From assembly GCA_914767715.1 (NCBI GenBank), contig OU612073.1, positions 11,718,001-11,782,000 on the forward strand: a stretch of 64,000 bases of DNA. Reading direction: 5' to 3'. Below are positions 40,181-52,850 of this stretch, piece by piece. The first letter of the stretch is position 1. Each line of letters begins with the position of its first letter. The notes below the pieces were generated by a model. It saw only the letters and a list, made by a program, of their open reading frames with translations. It did no database searches and was not told where the DNA came from. Both the position numbers and the translations under genes were made by a program. Origin of the DNA: Membranipora membranacea. Its lineage: Eukaryota > Bryozoa > Gymnolaemata > Cheilostomatida > Membraniporidae.

Positions 40181-41431
40181 TTCAATAATTTGTTGTCCAA
40201 ATAGAAGTTGTTTCCAATGGTAGAAATGGATATATACTGGAGACTTTTATATTTTGTTGGTAACTGTCTCTTCAAGAGCTTCCACCCCCCCCCCCCCCCT
40301 GACGAAACAGGAGCTGATAAAGATTATCCCATGACACAGCTAGGCGGGTCGAAGTACTCACTCTGAACCCAGACATCTACACTTTGGATGGTGTACTATA
40401 AAATGTTGCCCATGTCTGAAAATTGAGGACTATTATGTTATCCTTGACGCCAGTTATCTTTCGACTATGGCATGTACTTGCACATATACTAGATCAAGTT
40501 TGATCGTTTTTCGCTCATTGGAATCGCCCCACCTCAGTAGAGATGGTGCAGTTCAAATACAGATATGCCAGATATCAAAACTTTGAATATAAAAACCCTC
40601 ATTGACAACAATATTTTCAACGGACCACTTTATTGGTTTTACTAGTTAATTTTTGTTTGTCTATGGTTTCATATGACAATATGACCAAGTGACTTTTCAG
40701 CAAATACATTAATATGTATAATTATGTACTCTCCCCCTGAATAAAAGTGATCAGGATTCGAAGCTGTCTTCTCAGATCAAGGAAGAAAGAAACTCCTTGT
40801 TCAAATGATTGTTTTTAATCTACCACACATCAACAAACCTGCAACCCTGCTAATCCAATTTAGTGGTTGCAGAACCGTAGCTCTAGGGGAGGCAGTGACG
40901 AGCTGCCTCCCTTAGAAAGCAAAATACAGTGGCCTATAAACACTATAATTGAATAATCCATGTCAGAATCAGTTCCTCCAGTCTGAAATTTCCTTTTGCT
41001 TAGTATATGCCTTAAATTGCTGGTGATGCTTCGGACTCGCCTCGGACTTTTGACCCCCCCCCCCCCTCTACCATTTTTTCTAACCTACGGCCCTGGGTTA
41101 CAACGGTGAACTGAGTTTATCAGTGTTATTTCCATAGACAAAACTATGGTTATTTCTATCACCACTCACATAGTACATTACAATAAACCAAATGTCTCTT
41201 TGTTGAAACGTTAGTCTGTTTGTCAAATCTCTGAAATGCACCCCACATTCATTGAAAATGCCTTAAGTTGCCAATTTTGTAATACAATCAATCCATAATC
41301 ATCAGAACACATTTTTTGGGTCCCCATGTGTCTGAATTAAGTGACACTGTATATAGATTCATAAAGAATGATCATCTTAAATGTTCATTTAACAAACACA
41401 ATTTCTTCCTAAATATTCAAAGCTTTTACAG
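40181..41431. other. Intergenic stretch with C-runs and repeat fragments
   Basis: Contains homopolymer C runs near 40,286 and 41,054 and a member of the dispersed repeat family near 40,487. No gene was recognised. Confidence 0.45.
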
Positions 41432-42773
41432 GACATCAATAATCAAAATGTTACGAGGAGTCAGCTGCATTACGATTATGATTACACGACATGTGCAGGT
41501 GCTCAGTGGTTCCTATCTGGCAGCCGGCACAGGAGTAATTTGGGGATTTCTGACTACTTTTCTTGGTATTACTGCTTCAAGGAGAAGGACTGTTTGCCTT
41601 GTAAGGAAAAAGAAGCTTATGATATTAAATTTAGCGATATATATTTGGCAGAGTTTGAGTCATACTAGATCAAGCTGAATCCAATTGCCTGCACTCAAGT
41701 TGCTCCCATCCACCGGTCATAAGCGGCGCGAAGGGACGAGTGGAGAGGAAGTAACTCCTCATGCAGTTCATACATGCTAGGGCGAACCCATATATACAAC
41801 TGAAAGAGATCGGTTTAATGTTCACTAACTGGTTACAAAAATGTGTTCAGTAGGAGGATTTCGGCACTTTCTTCAAATTCAAAATCCAACTAAGCAACCA
41901 GTATGTAACATATAGATTTATTCATGAGGTGTAATATTTTTACATAACTGAGACCCACTGAAATTGATCTCAATTGGGAATTCTATTGTCTGGATGTTCG
42001 TCAAAGATAAACTTTCCACATTTGTAGGAGTTTCTCAACCATCCGGTTGACTAATTTCGCATATGCTTCCACTGATTTTAGCAAAATCCACAAAACCATT
42101 AATCCTTCACATTTGAGTGACTTTCTCCACACATCAATGAATAACATAGAGAGTTTTGTTCAAAGATTGTAAAAGAGTTTCACTCAACATTGGTAACCCA
42201 TTTTTCTTTGCAATAGCTCTGTGGATCTTGCTGAGAACAAACATGTTACACTTGGTATTGTGGAGAAACTCCTTCAAATGTAGAACTACTACCTCCCATT
42301 AATATAAATTACTTGAATTGATCTAAATAGGCGGAGGTGGCCCAGTTGGTTAGAGCGCCGGACTTCAACATGCGAGTCCCACTACAGTCCACTGACTACT
42401 GGGGATTGTTGGACTCCGAGGTGTGCTCCAACCTGCCTATAAACTGAGAGCATCTTGGCGCAGAGATTGCCGCCTCGCCCTCAAGGCAACTCCTATCTCG
42501 CCACCCATTCTCCGGGATGTGGTGAGTTATGAAACCTTGCGATTTTAACCAACATTTCAACCAAATAATGTCATTAAATTTAAAGAGAGCAAAAATTATC
42601 ATTATAAATACTGATTCCGAATTCTCCTTATTTCTCAGATTGTGTCATACATTGCAACAGAAGTTGTTGGCACATTGATATCCATGATTCTGATTGGTTT
42701 GTCTGTGGCAGAATATATTGTGCTTGAGATTGACTGCAGCAGTAGGTATGATGAGCTAGACTGCCATAACAAG
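41432..42773 (+). pseudogene. MS4A/CD20-like tetraspan gene fragment A
   Basis: Two exons, 41,432-41,600 and 42,639-42,773, have the same phases (2 in, 0 out; then 0-0) as exons 2 and 3 of the intact MS4A-like gene at 49,483. The first reads TSIIKMLRGVSCITIM and a second hydrophobic run VIWGFLTTFLGITA; the second reads IATEVVGTLISMILIGLSVA and ends in a loop with two Cys (DCSSRYDELDC). That covers membrane segments 1-3 of a four-span protein. No first or fourth exon was found, and a LINE lies immediately downstream. It is probably truncated, but missing exons could simply have escaped notice. Confidence 0.55.
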
Positions 42774-43006
42774 GTATGATACTCAGGCCACCAATGGGGC
42801 CTGTAGTATGGGTTGTGTCAGATATTGCTTCTGTGGTGTTATCTACACATATGTATCACTACATGCTTTTCTGAATAGACTCATGTGCTTGTACTGTGGT
42901 TTTGTTTTGATTGGCTAATGGGTTTTAGTTTGCTGCTGTGTGGGGTTGTCTGTTCACTGTGGGTGACCCAACCCAACCTGAGTAGATTACTCAAAATTAT
43001 CATAGA

Positions 43007-43085
43007 GTTTGATCCAGTTTGCTTGCATTCAGAGTTGCACCCCTCTTCTGTTAATCAGCAAACTTAATCAGAGGGGGAGCATTTC
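43007..43085. repeat. Dispersed imperfect-palindrome repeat
   Basis: GAGTTTGATCCAGTTTGCTT head with a GAGGGGGAGC tail. It belongs to the same family as 23,407 and 29,977. Confidence 0.5.
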
Positions 43086-43452
43086 CAATTACAGGCGTAT
43101 TGTATCCAAGGATTTCCATCCCATACTTCCTGCTGGATCTAGAGATCCAAGAATACTCAGCCTCAGCGGATCCCAAAACCATTTTCATATACAAATCATT
43201 CTGCTGAAGATATGCTGAGGTGTTTATGTTAATCCGAATCCTTACTTTGATATGCTTTAACAAATTTTATCTGCATGAGACACTTGACAGCCGTAATTAA
43301 TCATTAACCATTGCAATAACAATTGTTAACTTCGCCAACTATGGGGGGGGCAGGCGGTCAGGTGGTGGTGGCCCTTATATTGTCCTGAAGTGACCCCTGT
43401 TAATAATATGGAACATATTTTAACTTGCATCTATTTATTGCTTTGCTTTCAG

Positions 43453-46020
43453 GTCTTTCAGCAGGTGATGAATGTTACACAAGGTGGTGGAATATTAGTA
43501 TATATAAGTGACAGATGGTCAGCCGACAATAAAGTTATTCACCAAAAGAGAACACCACATCTGGAAGTCATGACAATCAAATCTCGACCGTTCTGGCTAC
43601 CAAGAGAAATTCAGAATATCATTACAGTTGCTAGCTACTGCCCTCAAACGGGACAATCAAAAACTGCTGCCAACACTAAAAGCACCAAAAGTTACGTTCC
43701 TCAACACATACAAGAATTAGAGGTTAAATATCCAAATGCTGCAATCCTCGTGATGGGCGATTTTAACACATTACCACTAAAACTGTCAAAGTATCAACAA
43801 GTAGTGACTAAAACGACTTGAGCCGGAAAAACGCTAGACAAATGTTTTGTAAATGTCAAGAATGCCTACAAATACTGCCAGAAGCTGAGCAGCTTGGGTA
43901 AGTCGGATCACAATATTATTCATCTGTTTCCGTCTTACAAGCCGAAACCACTGTACAAACCTAAAGTGATTGACAAACGTGTATTCTCAGATGACAACTG
44001 TGAGATATTACAAGGCTGCTTCGATTGCACAGATTGGGATGTGTTGATCGATGCCAATGACAATATCAATCAGCAAGTTGAAGTTCTTAACGGATATATT
44101 AATTTCTGCACCGATTTGTGTAAAGAAAAAGCTATATCAGAACAGCAAACATTGGGTTAGTGAACACGTTTCAAAACTTCTGCATGACAAGCTTGCAGCA
44201 ACACGGAATGGTGACACCAAAACTGCTAGATATCTACAACGATCCGTTTCTAAAGAGCTCATCAAATCTTAAAAACAATACACTCCGAATATAGAAGAAC
44301 AATTATCAAAAACCCAGCTAAAGCTTGGCGTGATGTTAAGAACATGGGATGGCTGACAACCGATCCACCAACAACCTCACCTATACCATTATGCTCTGCA
44401 GATCAGCTGAACACCTTCTCGAGATTTGAAAAGGACTCCACATAAGTGAGCATCGAATAATAAAGCAGACGAAAACCACATCAAACCACTCATAGCAGAC
44501 TTTCAAGTCCCGACCGTGCAGAAACTGTTGAAAAACACTCCCAGAGTCATCAAAATATGCTCAAGCCAGCTTGCACCAATTATCACACAGGTCTTTAACA
44601 CCAGCATTAAGCAGACAACTACACCAAATCAATGGAAGTCTGCCATCATCAAACCCCTGCTGAAAGTACAATCATCAAGTCAGCCTAAAGATTATCGCCC
44701 GATAGCCGTCACCAGTGTTTTGGGCAAAATACTCGAAAAACTGATCAAGTGGTATGTATGCCAACACACAGAGCTAGATCCGTTACAGTTTGCTTACAGA
44801 TCCGGTAGATCCACACAAGATGCTGTTCTACAGCTGATCACCACTGTGACTACGTGTATTGACGCCAAGGCTACTAATTTATCTTGATGTTTGTTCTTAT
44901 ATTTTTCCTCTGCTTTTAATACCATAAACGTGAGTCTTTTGATCGATAAGCTACAACATTTGGATTTAAGAGTTACAAAGTGGGTATCCAGTTTTTTATC
45001 TAACAAAATTCAATACACACAAGTAGATGGCAAATTATCTGAAAAATTAGTCACAAACACTGGAACACCACAGGGCACAGTCAGTTTTAAGCCCCCTTTT
45101 GTTTTCAATCTACACAGATGGTATCAGATCAGAAAAACAAAATGTCACAATTTTGAAATACGCAGATGATACTGTTATAATTGGAAACATAGCCGCTGAT
45201 GCAGATTTTGCAAACTGTTTAGATGAGATCAGTAGGATAAGTCTTTTGTGCAAATTCAGTGATTTACTGCTAAACCCAACCAAGACAAATGAAATGCTTT
45301 TCACTACCCAGCGTAACCCCCCAGATTTTGAACAGCTCTCCCTGGATGGCACAGTGATTGCTCCCACCACGAGTGTCAAATATCTTGGCGTAACAATGGA
45401 CAATAAACTGTGTTTTGAGACTCACATCGCAGATAAAATATCGAGTGCTAAACAATGCCTGTATCTAGTCAAGCAGTTTAAGTCTTTAGGGGCCAGCAAT
45501 CAGTTTCTCAGTCAGATTTTTAGTAGTTTCGTTGAATCCTGTTTTTTTCTATTGTTTACTAGTCATTTTTACCAATTTATATGATAGAGACATCAAGTCA
45601 ATCCGTAAAGTATACAAAACTGCAAGCAGCTATGGCCTAGAGAGCTGTGGTTTTGACTGCATTGTCAAAGATAGAATGAACTCCTTTATTAGCCACATAC
45701 AGAAGGATGAACACCATCCTTTCCACTCATTCTTGACTAAACTCCGATCTGGAAGGCTGCAATCACACAAACATCGAGCCGCAATCGGTAGCGACAGCTT
45801 TATACGGCATTTTATAAATGTCTGCAACAATTCTAGTAAACGCTAATACAATGTTCTATTTTAGTTTGTATCTGTGTTTTTTTTTTATTTTCAATTACTT
45901 TTTATCATTTGAACCTTTTAGTTTTTTAGTCATCAGCGGCAAATCCATATATCATTTCACTATATTATGTATGTACATGTATATATGTGACAACTAATTA
46001 AACCAAACCAAACCAAAAAC
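43453..46020 (+). mobile_element. Non-LTR retrotransposon (LINE), CR1/Rex1-like, decayed
   Basis: Plus-strand ORF pieces carry an endonuclease part (GGGILVYISDRWSADN; VMGDFNTLP; SDHNIIHL) and a reverse transcriptase (DYRPIAVTSVLGK, LDPLQFAYRSGRSTQDAV, TGTPQG, KYADDTVIIG, VKYLGVTMD). The YADD catalytic motif is intact, but stops and frameshifts separate the pieces near 43,820, 44,160, 44,450, 44,887 and 45,090, so the copy is dead. The order endonuclease-RT is that of CR1-clade LINEs; the exact clade is inferred. The 3' end is an AACCAAACCAAACC tail at 45,997-46,020. The 5' edge is not defined. A second 3' fragment lies at 58,301. Confidence 0.85.
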
Positions 46021-46532
46021 ACTATAAGTTATAGGAGTCATACAGATAGGGCTGACTATTACCTCTTGTGTGACATCCTGCAGAATTCTAGGAGGAAACC
46101 AACATGGACAACAGCAGACGCCAAGTTTGTCTAGCCCAGGTATGGTAGCCTGGGCAAGCTGTTTGGGGTTGGTGGGGAGGGAGTGCCATACCCGACAGCC
46201 TGCCCAGGCTACATGTTTGGTGCTACTTGTGCAGGCATGGCATGTTGATTGGTACTGGCTAGCCAGAACAGTGATCTTTCGCTTATGTTTTTCTTTTGTT
46301 GTGTAAGCTGGGGGGGGGGGGGGGTTCAATAAGAAAGAGCGATGTTTTTCTAAAGCAATTTATTGCTATCACATCGCTCAAAATAACAATAATAATATAG
46401 CTATCATCAATGTAGCGATGCAGTCAGCAGGTGTACACAAGTATAATGCAGGCCCCAGCAGGCGAGGAACTGAGTTCACCAAATTAACGACTCCAAGGGT
46501 AATTTAATTGGCTGAAAATAATGATTTTTTAG

Positions 46533-46862
46533 AGCAATACAGCCTCTGCTACGAATCAGTTTGCCTTCATCTTTTACAACACTCATGACCGAAATGGGGC
46601 TGAAGAAGAGGCTACTAACCTCCACAGTGCTTTGACTGATGTCGGCTTCACCTCTACATTAACTGAGTGGGAGGATATTGGATTCCTGCCAACGTTAATA
46701 AAACAGAAACTTTCTGCGTTCCCTAGCGCAGCTTCTTTAGTAATAATGTGCATTATGTCACATGGGAAACATGGAAACCTCAGCGACAGCCAAGGTTTAC
46801 AGATACCCCTTAACTACATATTGTTCCAGTTTTCACAAGTGATTCCGGAGGAGACTCCATTG
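46533..46862 (+). CDS. Caspase-like p20 exon (catalytic histidine)
   Basis: A 110-codon open exon with an AG acceptor at 46,531-46,532 and a GTAAG donor after 46,862, phase 0 at both ends. It reads FAFIFYNTHDRNGAEEEATN, then LVIMCIMSHGKHGNL with the catalytic-His signature SHG, and ends EETPL just where caspases continue into the QACxG strand. Caspases are Cys proteases of cell death and inflammation. The exons that would follow directly (47,165 onward) are decayed; an intact continuation exists only at 52,851, in matching phase. No death-fold prodomain exon (CARD, DED) was seen upstream. Confidence 0.7.
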
Positions 46863-47164
46863 GTAAGCTCAGCCGGTTCCTAATGCCCAATCAGCACTCC
46901 ACCATGTGTTGTCACTTTTTCTGTATAGAAGATAGCAGAAGATGTGATTGAGAATAGTGCTATTGGTCAAAGAGGGTCAGTTTTGTGCAAAGTCTGCATA
47001 TCAAGTGAATTTCAAACTAGTCTAAGTGCTCAGATGGCGGCATTCCATTATAAAGTGGATGATAATGTAATGCCACTATCTTACATCGCAGCCCTCTGAG
47101 CACTGCGACTAATTTCAAACAGAAGCGGATGTGTTGTTCACAAAAGATTGTGTGTTGTTTTAGG

Positions 47165-48191
47165 TAGAATTTTGCCGACCTTCCTGTGTTTTATGAAGAA
47201 AGTTCTGATATGGCTCTGCCTGCTACTGCAGATAACCATTGTTCTCTTAATCAGACGCACACAGCTCTTCTTATGGCAACAGTAGCAGGTTAGTGTCATC
47301 ATCAACCTGGATAAAGTTGTTTTCTCGAAATGCACATGTGGAGTGTTCCTTTACTAAAGATGATGCGAAATCTGTCAGGCCCCGAGAACGTAAAACGATA
47401 CAAGATATGACAACTTCACGGTCACAGGAATCCATCTTATTTCTCGTTCAATATGGTGCGACAACTTCTATATGTTTGGGTATCATTATAATTCACTATA
47501 TGAGATTGTCGTTGCTATTGTCGTGAACGTGTAGCTCCGAATCACGTCAATGTCAAAAGTTTCCAGTAATGTATACACGGCAACAATTCTACGTACAGGG
47601 AAAAAACAAACACAAGATTTTGCAATCACTCTGTTATTTATCTCTTTCCTTGAAAAGATGATCAGGAATTGCCGACAATGGTATGCCTTTTATACCTGTT
47701 TTGAAAATTAGTTTCAGCTAACCGCTGTGAGCATTTTATTAAAATTTCTTTGGTTTAATGTATGTACACATATATCAGAGATTAGGTCTGACTCTCTCAG
47801 GCAAAATGTTTCTTCGTACAGCTCTGCATTGTCTTACAAAAAACTTTGAATACATCTCTTAATATCGCAACCTTTGTCAAGGAAGGTGAATCATCGAACA
47901 ACCATTAACATACATACAATTCAAATAAACCAGTGGGCCTCCTCCCTATTCGAAATAATCTTCTGTTGTTTATTTTCCAACTTCTTGGCAAGTACATTAG
48001 CTGACAAAAAAACTTGCCTGTCCCTTTAATGTATAGGTTGTACTGCTAAAAGAGGAGCTTACACAGGGGCCTTGGCTGCAGAGCTAAGGAAAGCCAACGG
48101 TAGGATTAAGATAAGAGTGATGCACACTAATGCAGCTAATGAAGTACGAAGGTTGGGGCTTATGAAGCAGCTCGCCTTACAGCATTGTTAA
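47165..48191 (+). pseudogene. Decayed caspase-like p20-end and p10 exons (copy 1)
   Basis: The segment at 47,165-47,290 is nearly identical to the intact exon at 52,851, but about 20 bases covering the VVVVQAC catalytic motif are missing and one base is inserted later, so it reads into a stop after VEFCRPSCVL. The p10 exon at 48,037-48,191 stays open (AYTGALAAELRKANGRIK) but has a 30-base in-frame deletion near its end compared with 53,394-53,584. The copy cannot encode an active caspase. Confidence 0.75.
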
Positions 48192-48417
48192 AACTCATAA
48201 TTTATTGTCGACCAGAAATTTGCAACTGAAGCTGAAACTGGAGGCGTAATACAAGAAGAAGGCCAGATGGCATGTATCATCATCAGGAAGTAAAAAATAA
48301 TGACAGAAGAGGTTTTTACTTCAAATCCATCATTACATGCAACTATACACATACATATATATATATTATATATTATGTTAATATCATATTTTTGAGCAGT
48401 CTATAGCTCCATGAAAT

Positions 48418-48446
48418 CACAGCCAGCCCATTAAGGGCTGGCTGTG
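48418..48446. repeat. Perfect 12-bp-stem palindrome
   Basis: CACAGCCAGCCC and its exact complement, separated by a 5-base loop. The same palindrome is found in the duplicated copy at about 60,685-60,713. Confidence 0.7.
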
Positions 48447-49482
48447 CATGAAATGTGAACAGCAGTTACATGCAGTGACTTTCGGCCGTTGGACATCACA
48501 GAAATTCATACTTTTAGGTCACTACTTACCTTATTAAGTTATGAAGTCTTTTGAAATGACGAAACATTCTTTATCTTATAACATCACTAGCTCTCTATGA
48601 AACGACATTTTTATATCTATGGTGAGTTTTCATTATTCACGACTAAGTATATACAGGGAGGTATATATATGTGTAAATCATAGATTGAAGTATTTCAGTT
48701 ACTGTGAATAATTCATCACTACATATTATGGTTTTTGAAGTTATAATGCTGTTATGTGAATTCAATAAAATTCATAGCAACCGATTGTTTGATCTTGCAT
48801 CATATAAATGTGTTTATCTTTTTGTTGTCATTAAACCAAATTTACTCACCGCTGACGTTTAATTCTTGTTGTCGTTCTATTTACTGCTGGTAGATAGTAA
48901 AAATCTCTACGTATTTTCTTATTGTGAATTGAAACTGATTATTGATATTATGAATTGGGGACCTTGACATTTTTATAGTTGCTATACCCGGGGCGCTCTT
49001 CTCTACTCACACTGTACATGACTATGTCAGACACAAATACACTGCATTAGTGTCTTATTATATCTGTGGTGGTTGGAGAAACCGACAAGTTCAAATGCTA
49101 TATTATGGCCTCTGATGTCCTTTTTTTATCACTCTCAAAGTTTTCCTTTCAAAATAATAAGATGATGTTTATCTACGACTTATCTAAAAAGTTCTTAGAA
49201 TTGGGGAAGTGCTGTCAAATTTGGTATACAGCATTTTTAGTCGTGATCTATTGAATCATCACAAGACATGTCATGCTGTAGGAATTTAACTGGAAATAAC
49301 ATCTTCCTTGTCATGCTAATAGTCATATGAGTGATATGACGTGACCTCCATATAAGCTATGGGTCACTGCAGCACGTAATACTAACGTTTTAAGGCTTTG
49401 TAGAACAAACAGAATGAAGCTAGACAGCTTTGGATCACATGAATATTTAATTTTTGTAATTAGAACTCAATAAGGGAATAAA

Positions 49483-52138
49483 ATGGAAAACATAGCAGGC
49501 GATCAATTTGTGGTGATACCAGCAGATCCTGAGCGACAACCTCTACTGCCACAAGCACCAGTGCTGCCTAGAATCAACTCTCCAAAACCAATGAGACTAT
49601 TATTATGGTGAGTAAGGTAGCAAACCTTTAGCAGCAGATGGGGATCAAGACAGACACCCTCTCATGAAACAGGAGATAAATACAGTTCATGAAACAAAAC
49701 ACATTAATCTGGGATTTGACCTGATAATCATGCTCATTTCCAAGCACTTGATTGGGGTTCAGAAGGCCCAGCATGCATTGGTTTCTTCCTCTTTGAGTCT
49801 ATTTAAGTGCCCTTCAAAAAGTCTTGAACTTGCCAGTGATGCCCTATGTAAGAATATCTATGAGCATTGCTTGGCCCCCATTCATACAGGTTAGGCTATT
49901 TGATAGAGTAATAGGACTACAACACACATTGAAGACTAAGAGGACCAACTTCATTTTTTGTTGGGGTTGACTCCCTATATCCCACAAGGCAACGGGGGTT
50001 CAGATGAGCATTGTGTACCATACCGATAGGCTCTGACACTGCCCAACTAATCAAAGTCTGGTGCCATTCTAATCTTTTTTTTATACTCATATTATTATTC
50101 TTTTGGAATGATGAAATGTTTGCAAGCTAAACCAGTACATTACAGTTTAGACCAATCATCTTTTACTGAAATTGAAAATTTGATTCTATATGTATTTTCC
50201 CAGGATTACGATTATGAAGTTGCTGTTTGGAGTAATATGCCAAGTGATTGGGGTCCGGGTATATTGTTATGTTGGTTCTGGGGAAAATTTTTCACTAGTT
50301 CTTGTAGCTTTAGTTGGAAGTTTATGGTCCTATCCTGCAGGATGTGTGGGATTAGTCGCAATAAAAAAGCGGACTACTCAGTGGGTGAGTGGTAAATACC
50401 ATATAGTATAATGATAAATATACATAGTTGTCTTATAGCCAATTCCAATGTTATCGTCTTATGTGGTCCTGTGTCACAAACAGATTTGATTTTAGCTTTC
50501 TTTTGCCATTGCAGCAATGTACTATCAATTCTTTTACCGCTCAAATAAGACAAAATATGCGTAGCATCATTTAAACCATTACAAATCCTGACTTCTTTCA
50601 TTTCAATCAACGAAAGGAACACATGAACTGGGGAATTGATCTAGAAATGGATCGATTTTGTTTCAATTTGTGAAATTTGCTTGAACTTGCGAAGTCAAAC
50701 ATACATGGTTATCAAACAAATACCAATGAGGATTTTATAACTATAGCTATAAAGGAATTTATTTTTCTTGTTTTTCAGTTTTTAGCTTTTATCGGGTTTG
50801 AAGTGATGGACCTTCTTGCAGCCTTGGATGTATTCATTTTCTCATCAATTGATATTGGAGCACTTTGTGTCAACATGTACGACTCCCATCAAATCTACTG
50901 TTCAACTGTAAGTTGATGTTAATTATCATCTCTTTGGCTCCATGCTGTTTAATTTATTACCCACTCCCCAGATACGTTTACCCAGTGAAAAAGTTGCTTT
51001 CGATGTGGTTTTGAGTACATGCTTTACTTGGGCAACAATTATGTGTTTCATATTAGCCCTATTGTAGAGCAGTTGGATGCTTTCCCGTGGCTCTTAGCAC
51101 TTCTGTTAAGGACATATCATTTGTACATCTGAAAATTGCTAACTATTATTATCACGACACTTGAACTATGAACTTGAACATAAATATAATATAAGCAACT
51201 GTATGCAAGCAATGATTTTTAGTGCAATACCAGGCGCCAAATACACTAAGCTCAGAAGTTATTACTCCTCCTACTCTCATTTGTGATTGACTGTCATTAC
51301 TCACTGGCAAATGCTTGATGGATGCAGATAATTTCAAGATAAATGAATGGGGTGGTTATTTTATGTTCTTTGTTGATGTAATTGTGGTTGATCCAGGATC
51401 ACCTGTTACTTATAATAGCTTGTAAACCTCGGTTTTGTTGGTCTGAGGCTGAGCCGCCAACTATTGAATCAATATGGCACCAGTCAAAGCCATCCCTGCT
51501 TTGTTTGAACATGTCGTAAGTTCAGCAGGTCTTCTCTGGAGTACTATCTAAATGTCTCGGATGTCATATAATGGTACTGTTGTTATCCTGGCATGCCGAT
51601 CTAGAGCACGAGGTGGCTGTGAACTGGAGACAATATTTTATGACATAAGACTAAAAAAGGCTCATATTAGAAGAGCTTATTAAAACAAGACTTTACAAAC
51701 AAAGCCTCAGATCATTAGGTTGGAATAAATTATATAAATAATTTTATTGATATAATTTGATTGAATTGATACATAAATAATTCATATATATCTCAGTGCC
51801 TCAGATCCTCAGTGTCAGACCCTTTCTCCTGATCATGATTTTGTTGGATGTCATAAAAAGTAGAATGAAGATCAAAGGAAGGCCTGCATCTCACAACAAC
51901 CTTATGGCTAATAATGAAATAAGGTGATTGGTCTTCCTGCACTCATTTATATTTCTGATGAATGATAGACAAGACCCTCTGCCCGGTTCATTATAGGCAA
52001 ACCGAAGAGCAAACTATGTTTTGGTGACCATCATGATGATAACTGGGATTGGACAGTTGATCTTGACAATCACAGACTTGGTTGTGTTGACTAAAGTAAT
52101 TGTAACAAAACAGGAGCTGCCTCCAGCACCGAATCATG
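49483..52138 (+). CDS. MS4A/CD20-like four-span membrane protein B
   Basis: Four exons, 49,483-49,607, 50,204-50,384, 50,779-50,907 and 51,997-52,138, join in phase 2, 0, 0 and leave phase 1. The start MENIAGDQFVVIPADPERQP follows AATAAAATGG. The N-terminal tail is Pro-rich and cytosolic in type. Four hydrophobic segments follow, about residues 45-65, 72-98, 103-130 and 152-180 (MKLLFGVICQVIGVRVY; LVLVALVGSLWSY; FLAFIGFEVMDLLAAL; TIMMITGIGQLILTITDLVV). The loop between segments 3 and 4 carries Cys. One exon per hydrophobic block and the overall size fit MS4A proteins. The function here is unknown; vertebrate relatives modulate receptor signalling. The last exon was not identified. A near-copy lies at 61,750. 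Confidence 0.65.
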
Positions 52139-52850
52139 GTAAGAATCTATGTAACTGCTGTGACTCATCTTTTTGATAATATTCATAGGATTCTGAACAA
52201 TTCGATATCTGGGAGACTGACTGGTAAAGCAGTCATTTTTTATCTTTAATTATATCAAATACTTCAGATGGGACCATAGACTTAATAATAAACCTAGACA
52301 GGACATTATAAAGAGCATTAGCATTGAGGCACTGAATCATTTGATTTTGGGCAGCGTAACGACATTGGAAGGTGAAGTAGATTTGGTGTTATCATTGACT
52401 TGCAGCTCATATACCAGGTTTTTATTTGATAACTCCTCTGTACTGAATTTAGCAGCATCCCATTAGATGTCTTTCGACACGTCCTCAAAGTTGGTATACT
52501 GTTATACTATACCACATCCAATACAGCCAATATCAAATCAGCCTTTTCTTTATTTTAAAAAAAATCTATGAGCCTACTACAGCCCTTTTTGTTTGCAAAC
52601 TTGTCCATAAAGTTCATGATACTGTAACCTGAACTTTTAACTCAAATAGTCAATCCTTGAAGACAGACAAGGATTGCCGGTCTTTGCTTTCTTCCTGACT
52701 TTCTATGCGGTTGCTTTGTGTATTGTTTCATTATGTAAGTTGATGATTATCTCGTGCTTGTGAAATTGATATCAATTTAAACAGAGAGATTAGGGACAAT
52801 GTGAATGATCAGCAAAGAATAATGTTTAAAAATTTGTAATCTTGTTTTAG

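Larger units (their letters stand above)
45321..51700. repeat. Segmental duplication, copy 1
   Basis: Sequence from inside the LINE to at least 51,700 is repeated at 58,301-64,000. Offsets are about 12,971 bases at the left and about 12,266 after a deletion in copy 2. Noncoding stretches differ at only a few percent of positions. The true unit probably runs from 45,321 to about 58,300, so copy 2 would continue past the window. Confidence 0.9.

Noticed and set aside
42331-42500. tRNA-like start GGCCCAGTTGGTTAGAGCGCC
   Set aside because: It has a good A-box-like segment, but no B-box GGTTCGAATCC and no acceptor stem. At most it is a SINE scrap.
46309-46325. Long G run (also at 59,280) as a G-quadruplex or assembly gap mark
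   Set aside because: It is a homopolymer next to the LINE-flanking duplication, present in both copies. It is probably slippage-prone sequence, with no sign of function.
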